From Ligustrum vulgare (lineage: Eukaryota; Streptophyta; Magnoliopsida; Lamiales; Oleaceae): a stretch of DNA of 64,000 nt. The notes beneath the pieces are model-generated. The model saw only the letters and a program-made list of their open reading frames with translations. It was not told the origin of the DNA and searched no databases. A program made the position numbers and the translations under genes. Shown here in pieces: positions 46,712 to 58,160 of the stretch. Each line of letters begins with the position of its first letter. The first letter of the stretch is position 1. The DNA is taken from contig OY743180.1 in assembly GCA_963555705.1 (NCBI GenBank), forward strand, positions 30,784,129 to 30,848,128, given 5' to 3'.

Positions 46712-48438
46712 TGGTAAGACTGCATAAGTAAGATTTCAAATTTGTCCTTGAACTTAATGTACTACTTCGAATATGATATTATATGTGGTGTTGAATGTGT
46801 TTGTTATATTATGAGTCACATGAAAGTCTCGACCTCATTTAAGAGTGTTAAAGGTAGTTTTCACTAAAATCCATATTTTTATTAATGGATGGAAATTAAT
46901 TAGGAGAAACGGTACATTGACGTCGCGGGCAACCAAGACTTCCACCTGCATATTAAGCAAAGTAACTATTGAGGACTACAGGTAAGTAAACTTCCCCTAT
47001 TTTCATTGAAGTTAAATGTTTAAGGTGTAATTAATGGGCTTAAATGATATTCTTGAATTTTATTCATTTGTGGTGCCTTCTATGAACTTCATACATGTAT
47101 GTGGTATCAAGTTAAGGTTTAAGCATACATGTTATCCTGTCATTACATCGTCCAGCATGCGCTTTCATTGAGTTGGGGAAGTCAAACGATTTTAAATGAA
47201 GAATGTGGTAAGTTTAAGTTTTCTTAAAATGCATGTATCTCAAGTTTTAAGAATAAATTGATGTACTTCTATGCCATGAAAGGTGTGAGTGGGAAATGGG
47301 GCGCGGGAGACCGGCGTACCCGAATTAAATTGATGTAGCAGTGACAAATATTAAACTGCTTTGCGGTGACGATTGCTTAACCACTTGGTGGTGGCAAATA
47401 TTAAACCGCTTTGCGGTGATGATTGCTTAACCGCTTGGCGGTGGCAAATATTAAACTGCTTTGCGGTGACGATTGCTTAACCGCTTGTCGGTGGAAAATA
47501 TTAAACCGCTTTGCGGTGATGATTGCTTAACCGTTTGGCGGTGACAAATATTAAACCGCTTTGCGGTGACGATTGCTAAACCGTTTGACGGTGGAAAAAA
47601 TAAATTTAAACTGCTATGCGGTGGAAAGGTGATAACCTTATTCTGAATAAGGAAATGTGCCCACTGCATTCTGACTGGCTAGAAGATACACTAAGTGAGT
47701 TCACGATAGAAAGGAAGTTAAAGTTCTTTTCGAAATGTTTAAGTGAAAGTTTGGAAAGTATGAATGTCTTGAAAAGTAAAGTAAATGAGGGTAATTACTT
47801 TGAATGGTCTAAGGAATTTCATGTCATGAGCATGCATCACGTGCATAAAGTTTATTTACTGAGCTTTAACTCACCCCAATCCCTCCCCAATATTTCAGGT
47901 GATGAAAGCTAGATGAGACGGGGAGAGCACTTAGCGACAGACTCAGGCTACACTTGCTTTCAATTCTTGAAAATGAAGTTAAATTAGAATTTATTTAAGT
48001 TCTAAGTGATTATTTCTTAATTCTTTTATTTCAATAATTGTTTCGGTTGAAATTGGTTTAAATGAGTTATGGCATTTTAAATATGGGTTCTATTACTACT
48101 TATTTCACATAATTGTAGCTTATTGATATAAAATATCGTGTTGAGGAGTTTGGAGATGGAATTTGAAATAGTGTGGTGATGTGGGAGTTTGATGTAGAAT
48201 TGGAGTCGAATGTCGAATGTTTGGGATTGAATGAGTTGAATGTGTAGTTTAAAATGGTTTTGATGTCCCTCTACAGGTTGGCTATGTCCAATTTATAGAG
48301 GAGACTCTGCCGAAATTTTTTATAAGAATTTTATAATAGATAAATGAAAATTTTAATGTCTAAAAGATTTAATTCCGCATATAATGTGAATGGAAGTTAA
48401 CACGCCTAGTTTTAAGCATTAAAAATTGGGGTGTTACA
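46712..48438 (+). repeat. 5' LTR of element F with about 1.2 kb internal deletion
   Basis: It begins TGGTAAGACTGC, resembling the 3' LTR start TGTAAGACCGC, then jumps directly to sequence matching 54573 onward. Roughly 53382-54572 of the 3' LTR is missing, including the CT-rich block expected near the transcription start. It ends GGGGTGTTACA before the PBS. Confidence 0.8.
47351..47637 (+). repeat. 50-bp tandem array of paired mini-hairpins, 5' LTR of F
   Basis: Five 50-bp units from 47351 plus a partial. Each has two 5-bp-stem, 3-base-loop inverted repeats of the ACCGC-TTT-GCGGT and ACCGC-TTG-GCGGT type. Variants often keep pairing: ACCAC/GTGGT and ACCGT/ACGGT are double changes, ACTGC/GCGGT is a G-T pair. 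Confidence 0.85.
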
Positions 48439-48442
48439 TTTT

Positions 48443-48453
48443 TGGTATCAGAG
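48443..48453 (+). other. Primer-binding site, initiator Met-tRNA (element F)
   Basis: TGGTATCAGAG, four bases after the LTR end; the twelfth base departs from the consensus. Confidence 0.8.
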
Positions 48454-48671
48454 ATAAGAGTTTTAAAAGCGATTCTGTAGACTTTTTTAAATTTATTTGA
48501 AAATGGTTCGGGTACTGAGTCACACTTCAAGTGGTTCTCTCTCGATCATCTGGTAAGTTAATTTTGCTCAAATTATCGAATGTCATGTAATGTTACTAAG
48601 ATTGAAATTCGTACACGTTGATATGTAGTACTATATATTGAACTAGATGTTTTATTCTCTTCTATTTAGAA

Positions 48672-49839
48672 ATGGCTCGCACTAGACGTGGTAACACTCA
48701 AGAAAGAACTTCTCAAAATCAGAATGAAGGGACGGATCGTAATACTATCCCTTCAGATACTCCGGTGATTGTGAATGGGGCGACGGACCCTAATACTGCT
48801 CCTTCAGGAACCCCGATAATTGTGAATGAAGGAGCAGGCAATAACACTGCCCCTTCCGGCACTCCAACGGTCATGGAGGCCTTGGTACAAGCCTTAACTA
48901 CCTTGGGGCAAGCAAGTCAGCCTAGGACTAACGAGACACGTGGGCATGGAAGGATATCAGAATTTAAGGGGTTGTCTCCACCATCCTTTGCTGGAACCAC
49001 TAACCCCCTCGAGGCTGAAAAGTGGTTAACTGAAATGCAAAAAGCATTCAGGGTTATGGGATGCACCGAAGAGGAGAAGGTTAACTTTGCCGCATACATG
49101 CTTCAGGGCGGTGCATATGATTGGTGGCTGATGGTTCAGCGCCAACATGAAAATGACACTGATTCTTTTACTTGGGAGATGTTTACTACGGCCTTCAATG
49201 AAAAGTACTTTCCCAAGAGTCTCCGCCAGCAGAAGGAGGGAGAATTTCTGAGACTAGTACAAGGGAACAGATCAGTTACAGAATATGAGGCAGAATCTGC
49301 TAGACTGGCTAAGTTCGCTCCAAACTTGGTGGATACTGAAGAGAGAAGGTCTAGGCGCTTTGAAGAAGGACTTAAACCACAAATCAAACAGGCTGTGATC
49401 CCTTTTGAGCTCACTACTTATAGAGAGGTGATCAACAAATCCCTGCTGGTGGAAAGAACTCTAGCCATAGATGGAGAAGAAAATAAAACTCAGTCTTTTA
49501 ACCAGAAGTTCAAGGGTGGAAACCCAAAGCGATGGAATAGCGGACAAAAAAGGAGGAGTGATCAAGTGAGTAAGCAGTATCGCCAACCAAACAAGCGACA
49601 GATAGTAGCTTGCTTGAAGTGTGGCAAGGGACATCGTGGTGAGTGCCTTCAGGGCAAAGGAGTATGCTTTAAGTGTGGGAAACCTGGACACCTTGCAAAT
49701 GATTGTAAGGGTGTTTGCTACAACTGTGGGAAGCCGGGACACATAGCTAAGGATTGCAGAGATAAAACGAAGACTACTCAAGCACGAGTCTATACAATGT
49801 CTAAGAAGGAAGCTAATGACTCATCCACCGTGGTATCAG
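48672..49839 (+). CDS. Element F Gag
   Basis: Starts [11 protein letters not shown]. The N-terminal third carries three diverged repeats around NTAPSGTP. The capsid region has [51 protein letters not shown] and [13 protein letters not shown]. The nucleocapsid has an odd first motif ([12 protein letters not shown]) and two regular knuckles [14 protein letters not shown] and [14 protein letters not shown]. The frame is open to 49910, but the last residues after VVSG are not gag-like; I end it at a likely splice donor. Gag appears intact. Confidence 0.85.
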
Positions 49840-49949
49840 GTATTTTAAATTTTATTTACTACATTTTCCCTTCTGTCTTTCCATCTCATACCATTCTAGG
49901 CAAATTATGAACATGCATATATCTATAGAAGTATAATCTATTGTGGTAG
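49840..49949 (+). other. Possible intron at the gag-protease junction of F
   Basis: 110 AT-rich bases with CAG|GTATTT at the left and GGTAG|GT at the right. Removal joins the gag frame to the protease frame without a frameshift and restores an ordinary VVSGTVYVCGK junction. An alternative acceptor with a better pyrimidine tract (CATTCTAG, 49900) would not restore the frame. The copies of GTGGTA at 49830-49835 and 49943-49948 also allow a small insertion with target duplication. Confidence 0.5.
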
Positions 49950-50437
49950 GTACTGTGTACGTGTGTGGCAAACTTGCAACTATTCTTTTCGATTCCGGGG
50001 CTACTCATTCTTTTGTCAGTCCTGTTCTTGCTGAGAAATTAAATCAATCATCCCCGCAACTGGGTACTCCGTTTGTCGTGTCAACACCATCCGAATCATT
50101 ATTAAGTTCAAGTTATGTATTGAGAGACTGTCCAATAGTAGTGAATGGGAAAGATTGGTTTGTAGATCTTATAGTGCTTGATATTCACGATTTTGACGTC
50201 ATACTGGGCATGGATTGGTTATCACGGTATTATGCTTCAATAGACTGTCATGAGAAGAAGGTGATGTTCGAGCCTCCAAATAAAACTCCTTTTTGCTTTG
50301 TTGGGGTTGAGGTGAAGCCTTCTATTCCAATAGTATCAGCGATGAAAGCCCGTCAATTGATGAATAAGGGATGTAGGGCTTACTTGGCTGCAATAGTCAA
50401 GGTACCAAAAACAGACCCCCTCTTGAACAAATTGTAA
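49950..50437 (+). pseudogene. Element F aspartic protease
   Basis: TVYVCGKLATILFDSGATHS carries the catalytic DSG, followed by the late protease block FDVILGMDWLSRYYASIDC. The frame shifts within about 50400-50440: the gag-pol linker VREYPDVF lies in another frame than [10 protein letters not shown], where this frame stops. Confidence 0.8.
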
Positions 50438-50439
50438 TC

Positions 50440-51830
50440 GTTCGAGAATATCCGGATGTTTTTCTAGACGATCTTTTTGACCTACCACCTGAAAGAGAGA
50501 TTGATTTCGTTATCGATTTGGTACCTGGAACAGCCCCAATATCTAAAGCACCGTATCGCATGGCGCCTTCGGAACTTAAAGAGCTCAAGGAGCAACTGCA
50601 GGATCTCATGGATAAGGGCTTTGTTCGACCTAGTTTCTCTCCATGGGGTGCTCCTGTATTATTCGTGAAGAAGAAGGACGGTTCTATGAGACTTTGCATA
50701 GATTACAGAGAGTTGAATAAAGTAACAATAAAGAATAAATATCCGTTGCCGAGAATTGAAGATCTATTCGACCAGCTTCAGGGTGCAGGGTACTTTTCCA
50801 AGATCGACCTGCGATCTGGTTATCATCATTTGAGGATTAAAGAAGAGGACATCCCAAAGACAGCCTTCCGTACCAGATATGGACATTATGAATTTTTGGT
50901 GATGCCGTTTGGGTTAACCAATGCTCCTGCGGCATTTATGGACCTGATGCATCGAGTCTTTAAAGAATACTTGGATCAATTTGTTATAGTCTTCATTGAC
51001 GATATATTGATCTATTCGAGGTCTGAAGAGGAACACGAAAGGCATTTGAGAATAGTGCTTCAGAAACTTAGAGAAGAGAAATTATTTTCGAAGTTCAAGA
51101 AGTGTGAATTCTGGCTGGAAAGAGTGCCGTTCTTAGGACATGTGGTATCAAAGGAAGTCATTGAGGTTGACCCGAGTAAAATTGAGGCAGTTCGTGATTG
51201 GCCGACACCAACTAATGTGAAAGAAGTCCGCAGCTTTCTTGGATTACCTGGTTACTATCGGAGATTCGTGGAAGGATTTTCCAAGATTACCTCGCCTTTG
51301 ACTAAGCTGACCAGAAAGGATACAAAATTTCAGTGGAATTCGGATTGCGAACAGAGTTTTGAGGAGTTAAAAACGCGGTTGACAACTGCTCCAATTTTAG
51401 CTATTCCACAGGGAAATGAAGGATTGGTCATTTACAGTGATGCCTCGTTAAAGGGGCTTGGTTGTGTTCTTATGCAACACGGCAAGGTAATTTCCTACGC
51501 TTCAAGGCAATTGAAAGAGTACGAGAAGAATTACCCAACTCACGATCTCGAGTTGGCAGCCGTCGTATTTGCATTAAAAATATGGAGTCACTACCTCTAC
51601 GGGGTTAGATGTGAGATCTACACCGATCATAAAAGTCTCAAATATTTCTTCACATGGAAAGAACTAAACATGCGATAGCACAGGTGGTTGGAACTTGTCG
51701 AGGATTATGATTGTGCTATTAATTATCATCCTGGCAAGGCGAATGCCGTAGCTGATGCACTTAGCAGAAAAAGTCATGGAACAATGAATGCCTTGCAAGT
51801 TGTCCAATAACAGTTACTAATTGATATCCA
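50440..51830 (+). pseudogene. Element F reverse transcriptase and RNase H
   Basis: Complete RT in one frame (50518-51678): [70 protein letters not shown], catalytic [12 protein letters not shown], then the connection [14 protein letters not shown] and RNase [37 protein letters not shown] and [16 protein letters not shown] at 51676 replaces the expected Gln after NMR; the frame continues [20 protein letters not shown] with [11 protein letters not shown], and a TAA follows at about 51808. Both stops are C-to-T changes of Gln codons. Otherwise all catalytic residues are present. Confidence 0.88.
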
Positions 51831-51840
51831 AGGGTTAGAG

Positions 51841-52887
51841 TTGGAGATTGTTCCAAAAAGCAAGACAGGTTATCTTGCTAACATAACATTGGAATCGACG
51901 TTGTTGGAGAAAATAAAGGCTCTACAGTTAGAAGACCCCAATACTTCAAGGGTCCGCACTGAAGTAATTGATGGGAAGCGCACTGATTTTGGTATCTCCA
52001 CAGATGGTGCCCTTCGCCAGGGTAATAGACTGGTAGTCCCCAATAATAAGGAATTGAAGCGAGAAATTATGAGGGAAGCTCATAGCACTCCTTACTCAAT
52101 CCACCCTGGAAGTACTAAGATGGCTCGGGATTTTAGGCAGCATTTTTTGTGGATTGGCATGGGTAGGGATGTGGCGGAGTATGTTCAACGTTCTCTCACC
52201 TTTCAGCAAGTTAAGGCCGAACATCAGCGACCTTCTGGCCTATTACAACCTCTTATGATTTCGGAGTGGAAGTGGGAACGAATAGGCATGGACTTCATTG
52301 TAAGCTTACCTAAGACGAAGAAGGGTTATAACTCCATATGGGTGATTTTCGATCGTCTTACCAAGTCGGCACACTTTCTGTCGGTAAAGACTACTTATAA
52401 TATGGAGAAGTATGCAGAGTTATATGTGGCAGAAATTGTAAGGCTTCATGGGATTCCCCTATCCATTGTATCTGATCGCGACCCAAAATTTACTTCTTCA
52501 TTTTGGAAAAGTCTACATAAGGCCATGGGTACTCAATTGAGATTCAACATGACCTTTCACCCTCAGACAGATGGACAGTCAGAGAGAATGATTCAAACCC
52601 TGGAAGATATGTTGAGAGCTTGTATTATCGATTTTCCAGGTACTTGGGACGAATTTCTCCCATTAGTTGAGTTCTCCTATAACAATAGCTATCAAGCCTC
52701 CATTCACATGGCTCCATATGAGGCGCTTTACGGGACGAAGTGTAGATCGCCAGTTCACTGGGATGAAGTAGGAGAACGAAAATTTCTAGGTCCAGAAATG
52801 GTGCAGCAGACATCAGAAATTGTTGAGAAGATTCGTCAACGGATGAGAACTGCACAGAGTAGACAAAAAAGCTATGCAAACAAATGA
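51841..52887 (+). pseudogene. Element F integrase
   Basis: The N-terminal finger keeps its His pair (EAHSTPYSIHPGSTKM), but the Cys pair is gone: the block reads VQRSLTFQQVKAEH where relatives have two Cys three positions apart. The core has the DDE residues in WERIGMDFIVSLPK, SIVSDRDPKFTSSFW and HPQTDGQSERMIQTLEDML. The C-terminal part has YKALYGTKCRSP-like sequence (EALYGTKCRSPVHWDE). A TGA at 52885, a C-to-T change of an Arg codon, separates it from the chromodomain part. Loss of both zinc ligands should disable the enzyme even without the stop. Confidence 0.88.
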
Positions 52888-53334
52888 AGGAAACCATTGG
52901 AATTCACTACAGGTGATATGATCTTCTTGAAGGTTGCTCCTATGAAGGGAGTTATGAGGTTCGGGAAGAGGGGAAAGTCCACTCCACGATTTGTTGGCCC
53001 CTTTGAAATACTTGAAAGGGTGGGTGACCTAGCTTATCGGGTTGCATTACCACCGGCACTATCTGGGGTTCATAACGTATTTCAAGTGTCGATGTTGAGG
53101 AAATATATTTCGGATCCTTCTCATATCCTCAGTTATGAGTCGTTAGATCTTCGTGAAGATCTAACTTACGAGGAATCACCTGTGAGGATTCTACTGAAAG
53201 CAGATAAGGAACTTAGGAGGAAAAAGATAACTCTAGTTAAAGTTCTTTGGAGGAATCATGTAGTAGAAGAGGCTACTTGGGAACGCGAGGACGAAATGTG
53301 TGCCAAGTATCTACAACTTTTTGGTAAGTTTTAA
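52888..53334 (+). pseudogene. Element F integrase C-terminus with chromodomain
   Basis: Continues in frame after the TGA. KVAPMKGVMRFGKRGKSTPR and FVGPFEILERVGDLAYRVAL form the DNA-binding region, then LSGVHNVFQVSMLRKYI. The chromodomain runs from about YEESPVRILLKADKELRRKK to VKVLWRNHVVEEATWERED, ending KYLQLFGKF. Chromodomains of this group are thought to steer integration towards heterochromatin. Confidence 0.88.
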
Positions 53335-53353
53335 TTTCGAGGACGAAATTTCT

Positions 53354-53370
53354 TTTAGGGGGTAAGGAAT
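53354..53370 (+). other. Polypurine tract of element F
   Basis: TTAGGGGGTAAGGAAT directly before the 3' LTR start TGTAAG. Confidence 0.7.
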
Positions 53371-56338
53371 TGTAAGACCGCTTTTCATTTTACGTGCAAT
53401 TTTAAATTTCACGTAATATTCTTTTGAATGTTATTATAAATTATGGATTTATGATCTTTAATGTCTATAATTGAAATTATTTTTGCAGTGGAAGAACTTG
53501 GAGGTCGGCTCGATCAATTTACCAATTTGAAAGTTTATAAATTGATTATTTTAATTATTTACGTGCAATTCTATGTGATTAATTGTTTTATTGCCTAAGC
53601 ATGTTATTTTCTATTTTATTATGACAATTTGAAATTTGGGGGAAAAGTTTAGTGTCAATCGAGGGTAAATAGAACTTATAAACTTACTTAAACAAAAGAG
53701 GAGAGTTGAGGGACTGATTTGCAAATTCCAAAAGATTAAAAACCTAACTTAACCTAATCACTCTCACTCACGCTCTCTCTCTCTCTCTCTCCACTCGGCC
53801 TCTCGCTATCACTCTCACCCGGCGCCTCCCTCTCTCTCGGCTCTCACCACCGTCGCCCACCACCGTCACCGACCACCGTCGCCCACCACTGACAGTAAGC
53901 CCTCCCCCCTCTTCCCCTTTCTCTTCACGATACACACACACACCCGCGAACCGCACACACACACACACACGGTTTCACACAATTCCACGCACAGACACAT
54001 CCATGATTCGATATACACATGTGTATATATATATATATATTCTATGTAAATAACGTATGTATACACCTTATATGTATAAATTCAGATTTTTACAGTTAAT
54101 TTTAGATTTTTAATTTTTGTTTAATTTTCGAAATTAACCATGAATTTAGGATTTAATGATATTATGTGTGGACTATTGATGTATATGAATGTGTATATTA
54201 TTATGTATGTATAGATGTGTGTAAATATATAAATTTTGGATTTTTATGTGGTCATAGGTATATACTCAGATTTTGGTTATGATGAAAATAAAATTTCTCA
54301 GACTGGGGACTCATGAAACTTTGATTAATTGATTTGCTATAATATTAAATTTGAGGTGTGAACGTATGTATATATGATCATGAATATGTATACGACTATT
54401 TAAACAAACATGTGTGATTTTTGGGATTTTGGGATAATGGTATAGGAGAGTAAACTTTACCTTTTAGAAACAAGTTAGTTTAAATTGAATTCATGTTCAA
54501 CGTTATAAATTTTTAGTTTAAGATCATTTTTCGTTTTGAATAAGTAATTCCTAGCTTTGATTTGGGAAGATTGATAAGTAAGATTTCAAATTTGTCCTTG
54601 AACTTAATGTACTACTTCGAATATGATATTATATGTGGTGTTGAATGTGTTTGTTATATTATGAGTCACATGAAAGTCTCGACCTCATTTAAGAGTGTTA
54701 AAGGTAGTTTTCACTAAACTCCATATTTTTATTAATGGATGGAAATTAATTAGGAGAAACGGTACATTGACGTCGCGGGCAACCAAGACTTCCACCTGCA
54801 TATTAAGCAAAGTAACTATTGAGGACTACAGGTAAGTAAACTTCCCCTATTTTCATTGAAGTTAAATGTTTAAGGTGTAATTAATGGGCTTAAATGATAT
54901 TCTCGAATTTTATTCATTTGTGGTGCCTTCTATGAACTTCATACATGTATGTGGTATCAAGTTAAGGTTTAAGCATACATGTTATCATGTCGTTACATCG
55001 TCCAGCATGCGCTTTCATTGAATTGGGGAAGTCAAACGATTTTAAATGAAGAATGTGGTAAGTTTAAGTTTTCTCAAAATGCATATATCCCAAGTTTTAA
55101 GAATAAATTGATGTACTTCTATGCCATGAAAGGTGTGAGTGGGAAATGGGGCGCGGGAGACCGGCGTACCCGAATTAAATTGATGTAGTAGTGACAAATA
55201 TTAAACCGCTTTACGGTGACGATTGCCTAACTGCTTGGCGGTGGCAAATATTAAACCGCTCTGCGGTGACTATTGCTTAACTGCTTGGCGGTGGCAAATA
55301 TTAAACCGCTTTGCGGTGACGATTGCTTAACCGCTTGTCGGTGGCAAATATTAAACCGCTTTGCGGTGACGATTGCTTAACCGCTTGTCGGTGGAAAATA
55401 TTAAACCGCTTTGCGGTGACGATTGCTTAACCGCTTGGCGGTGGCAAATATTAAACCGCTTTGCGGTGACGATTGCTAAACCGCTTGACGGTGGCAAAAA
55501 TAAATTTAAACCGCTATGCGGTGGAAAGGTGATAACCTTGTTATGAATAAGGAAATGTGCCCACTGCATTCTGACTGGCTAGAAGATACACTAAGTGAGT
55601 TCACGATAGAAAGGAAGTTAAAGTTCTTTTCGAAATGTTTAAGTGAAAGTTTGGAAAGTATGAATGTCTTGAAAAGTAAAGTAAATGAGGGTAATTACTT
55701 TGAATGGTCTAAGGAATTTCATGTCATGAGCATGCATCACGTGCATAAAGTTTATTTACTGAGCTTTAACTCACCCCAATCCCTCCCCAATATTTCAGGT
55801 GATGAAAGCTAGATGAGACGGGGAGAGCACTTGGCGACAGACTCAGTCTACACTTGCTTTCAATTCTTGAAAATGAAGTTAAATTAGAATTTATTTAAGT
55901 TCTAAGTGATTATTTCTTAATTCTTTTATTTCAATAATTGTTTCGGTTGAAATTGGTTTAAATGAGTTATGGCATTTTTAATATGGGTTCTATTACTACT
56001 TATTTCACATAATTGTAGCTTATTGATATAAAATGTTGTGTTGAGGAGTTTGGAGATGGAATTTGAAATAGTGTGGTGATGTGGGAGTTTGATGTAGAAT
56101 TGGAGTCGAATGTCGAATGTTTGGGATTGAATGAGTTGAATGTGTAGTTTAAAATCGTTTTGATGTCCTTCTACAGGTTGGCTATGTCCAATTTATATAG
56201 GAGATTCTGCCGAAATTTTTTGTAAAAATTTTATAATAGATAAATGAAAATTTTAATCTCTAAACGATTTAATTCCGCATATAATGTGAATGGAAGTTAA
56301 CACGCCTAGTTTTAAGCATTAAAAATTGGGGTGTTACA
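53371..56338 (+). repeat. 3' LTR of element F, full length
   Basis: 2968 bp, TGTAAGACCGC...GGGGTGTTACA. It keeps the region deleted from the 5' LTR: a CT-rich run (53772-53791), a C-rich stretch, an AC microsatellite (53931-53970) and TATATA repeats near 54027-54040. Carries six hairpin units against five in the 5' LTR. Confidence 0.9.
55201..55534 (+). repeat. 50-bp tandem array of paired mini-hairpins, 3' LTR of F
   Basis: Six 50-bp units from 55201 (TTAAACCGCTTTGCGGTGAC type) plus a partial unit with GCTATGC. Same structure as 47351-47637, one unit longer. Confidence 0.88.
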
Positions 56339-57165
56339 GAATAATTCTCCATTGACCAGGAGTATCGAACCTCAATACTTCAGGAGTACGGAAACTATTG
56401 ACCACCAAATCTGGCACAGACCCAGAGATCAACAAATGTCCTGGTCCTCCTCCACCTGTCTTATATGGTTCTTGCACTCTAGGACAGTTAGTTAGAGTTA
56501 CATACTGCCACACCACACATTTTTTAGTATTGGGAGTATACAGGCCTCGTTCACTCCAACGGTTAAGTCAATTTCCAATCTAGTAAGTGATTAAAATATT
56601 TGAGTGTAGAAGAGATATGTACAAGCCGAAGCTATGTGACATGGCTCCCCACTACAAACTATGGTGGACAAAAAGTTGATTTGTTAAGTAAGTAGGTAAA
56701 AGGAACAATGTAAGCTGAAGCTGTGTGAATGGCATTTCTAGTTACGTATCCAGATGAGGAGGCTTTGTGTGATAGCTTAAACGTTCAAAAATCCTAAGGA
56801 CTTGCATGTCTTGTCTAAGATGTCCTATTGCTAGCTATTGCATACCTAATGAAACGTTCTCTCATGAGCCGCCATTGCATGTTGTCCCATCAATCACTTT
56901 TGATTTCATATTTTCTTTCGCATCTAGCCACTTGACATGCTATAGTTCACTAGCCTCTACTGCTTTTGTATCTGGTTAAGGAGGAAATGCTTATGCAACA
57001 TTTTTGGAAAAATGAGCTTCCTCCTTCGTCTTTGTGGATCATGCATGGCAACAATTGGCTCCAACTTGATGGATATGATGGTTTTGCACGATCTGAGGGT
57101 CCTAAGGAATTTGTAAATTCCATTATGAAAGACCTGAGTTACGTGCTTGATCTGGGGCAGTTAGC
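56339..57165. other. Unassigned DNA right of element F
   Basis: It does not continue element G's gag. A 67-codon plus frame (56966-57169) with WIMHGNNWLQLDGYDGFARS has no recognised family. Short Pro/Gly-rich frames near 56400-56500 are on both strands. Nothing can be called with confidence. Confidence 0.3.
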
Positions 57166-58158
57166 GTAACACCTCCAAATTCTGTTAACTTGGAATGCTA
57201 CTAAAGTCCAAAAATCCCGTAAATAAATATTTTCAATAAACGCCAAAATGCGTAATTTTTTTTTACAACTATAGCAAATTAGAAACAAAATGCGGAAACA
57301 TTCTTTAAATAATTTACTTACAACCAAGTGTCAACACCAAGCATAATAAGTAAAGTGCTAAAATTTGCAAAAATACTAAAATTTGAGATTTAATTGAAAA
57401 TGAAAACTAAGTACTAAAAATACTTGTTTCAAAATTTTATAAATAAAATGTTTTATCATTTAATCAATATTGCCCCGCTCATTGCCATGCATCATCGAGC
57501 TCCTTAACCTGAAAGGGTAAAAATAGTGGAGTGAGCATAATGAATCATTCTCGGTGGAGATATAACAATCAGTCCAGTTACATCCAAACATGAAATCAAA
57601 TTATCAATATAATACCAATAAAAAACTTTACTTTTAAAAATGTACTGTGAGACATCCCCAAGGACCCAATTTCGATCCCGGACCTATTTACGGTCCCTGA
57701 CAACATGTATTAACGCTAAATAAAATTGTGCACTGTGGGACAACCCCCAAGGACCCAATTTCGATCATGGACTTATTTACGGTCCCTGAAAACCTTTTTC
57801 AAAACATAAAAGTATTATATCATAATTAAAATCACATATCAAGAAATAACATGGACAATTAACCACAATTGCTTTAAAGTAAACCCCAGATCAAAGTCTT
57901 GGAAATTTTCACACCCACAGAACCATCTCTCCTTCAAAACTCCCAAAAAGAGAATATCAAGTTGTTAATTGAAGGAGTCCGAAACTGTAGGAGCTTGTTG
58001 TGGCGTCATCTTCACCTCTGTTCGGAGAACTTGGTTTTTGTTTTGTTTTGTTTACAATCACTCCAATTTTCAATACAATTTTTTAATCATACATCTTTTC
58101 TCTCTCAAATTTTTAACCCTACATTTTCCTCTAGAATTCGTGAAAAAAGCTAAAAAAT
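57166..58158 (-). repeat. Fragment of a Tekay-type LTR
   Basis: It begins (G)TAACACCTCCAAATTC, matching in style the reversed 3' terminus of F-type LTRs (TTGGGGTGTTACA). It contains two 88-bp-period units (57644 and 57732) with CCCCAAGGACCCAATTTCGA. It has no partner here and is cut by the DNA transposon copy at 58161. Confidence 0.4.
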
Positions 58159-58160
58159 TT

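Larger units (their letters stand above)
46712..56338 (+). mobile_element. Tekay/Del-type chromovirus F (Ty3/Gypsy)
   Basis: Order on the plus strand: 5' LTR (46712-48438, internally deleted), iMet PBS, gag with two clear CCHC knuckles, protease, RT, RNase H, integrase, chromodomain, PPT, 3' LTR (53371-56338). The integrase C-terminal chromodomain and the block LSGVHNVFQVSMLRKYI identify the chromovirus Tekay/Del lineage. LTR differences are rare (2 in about 330 compared bases), so the insertion is young, yet pol has at least three stops and one frameshift. The flanks (ACACG left, GAATA right) do not form a target duplication. Confidence 0.92.

Noticed and set aside
47351..47637. Possible CRISPR-like array
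   Set aside because: Repeats are directly tandem at 50 bp with no unique spacers, and the setting is a plant LTR.
53768..54066. Val/Cys and Arg/Gly-rich minus-strand ORFs
   Set aside because: Produced by the CT and AC microsatellites in the 3' LTR of F.
47616..55812. Near-identical 98-codon ORFs in both F LTRs (47616-47912 and 55516-55812)
   Set aside because: The similarity only reflects young LTRs. The same region of the related LTR at 62273-64000 has stops and indels, so there is no sign of coding constraint.
56966..57169. 67-codon plus ORF as a gene
   Set aside because: No recognised family, no splice or promoter context, flanked by repeat fragments; kept only as a remark.
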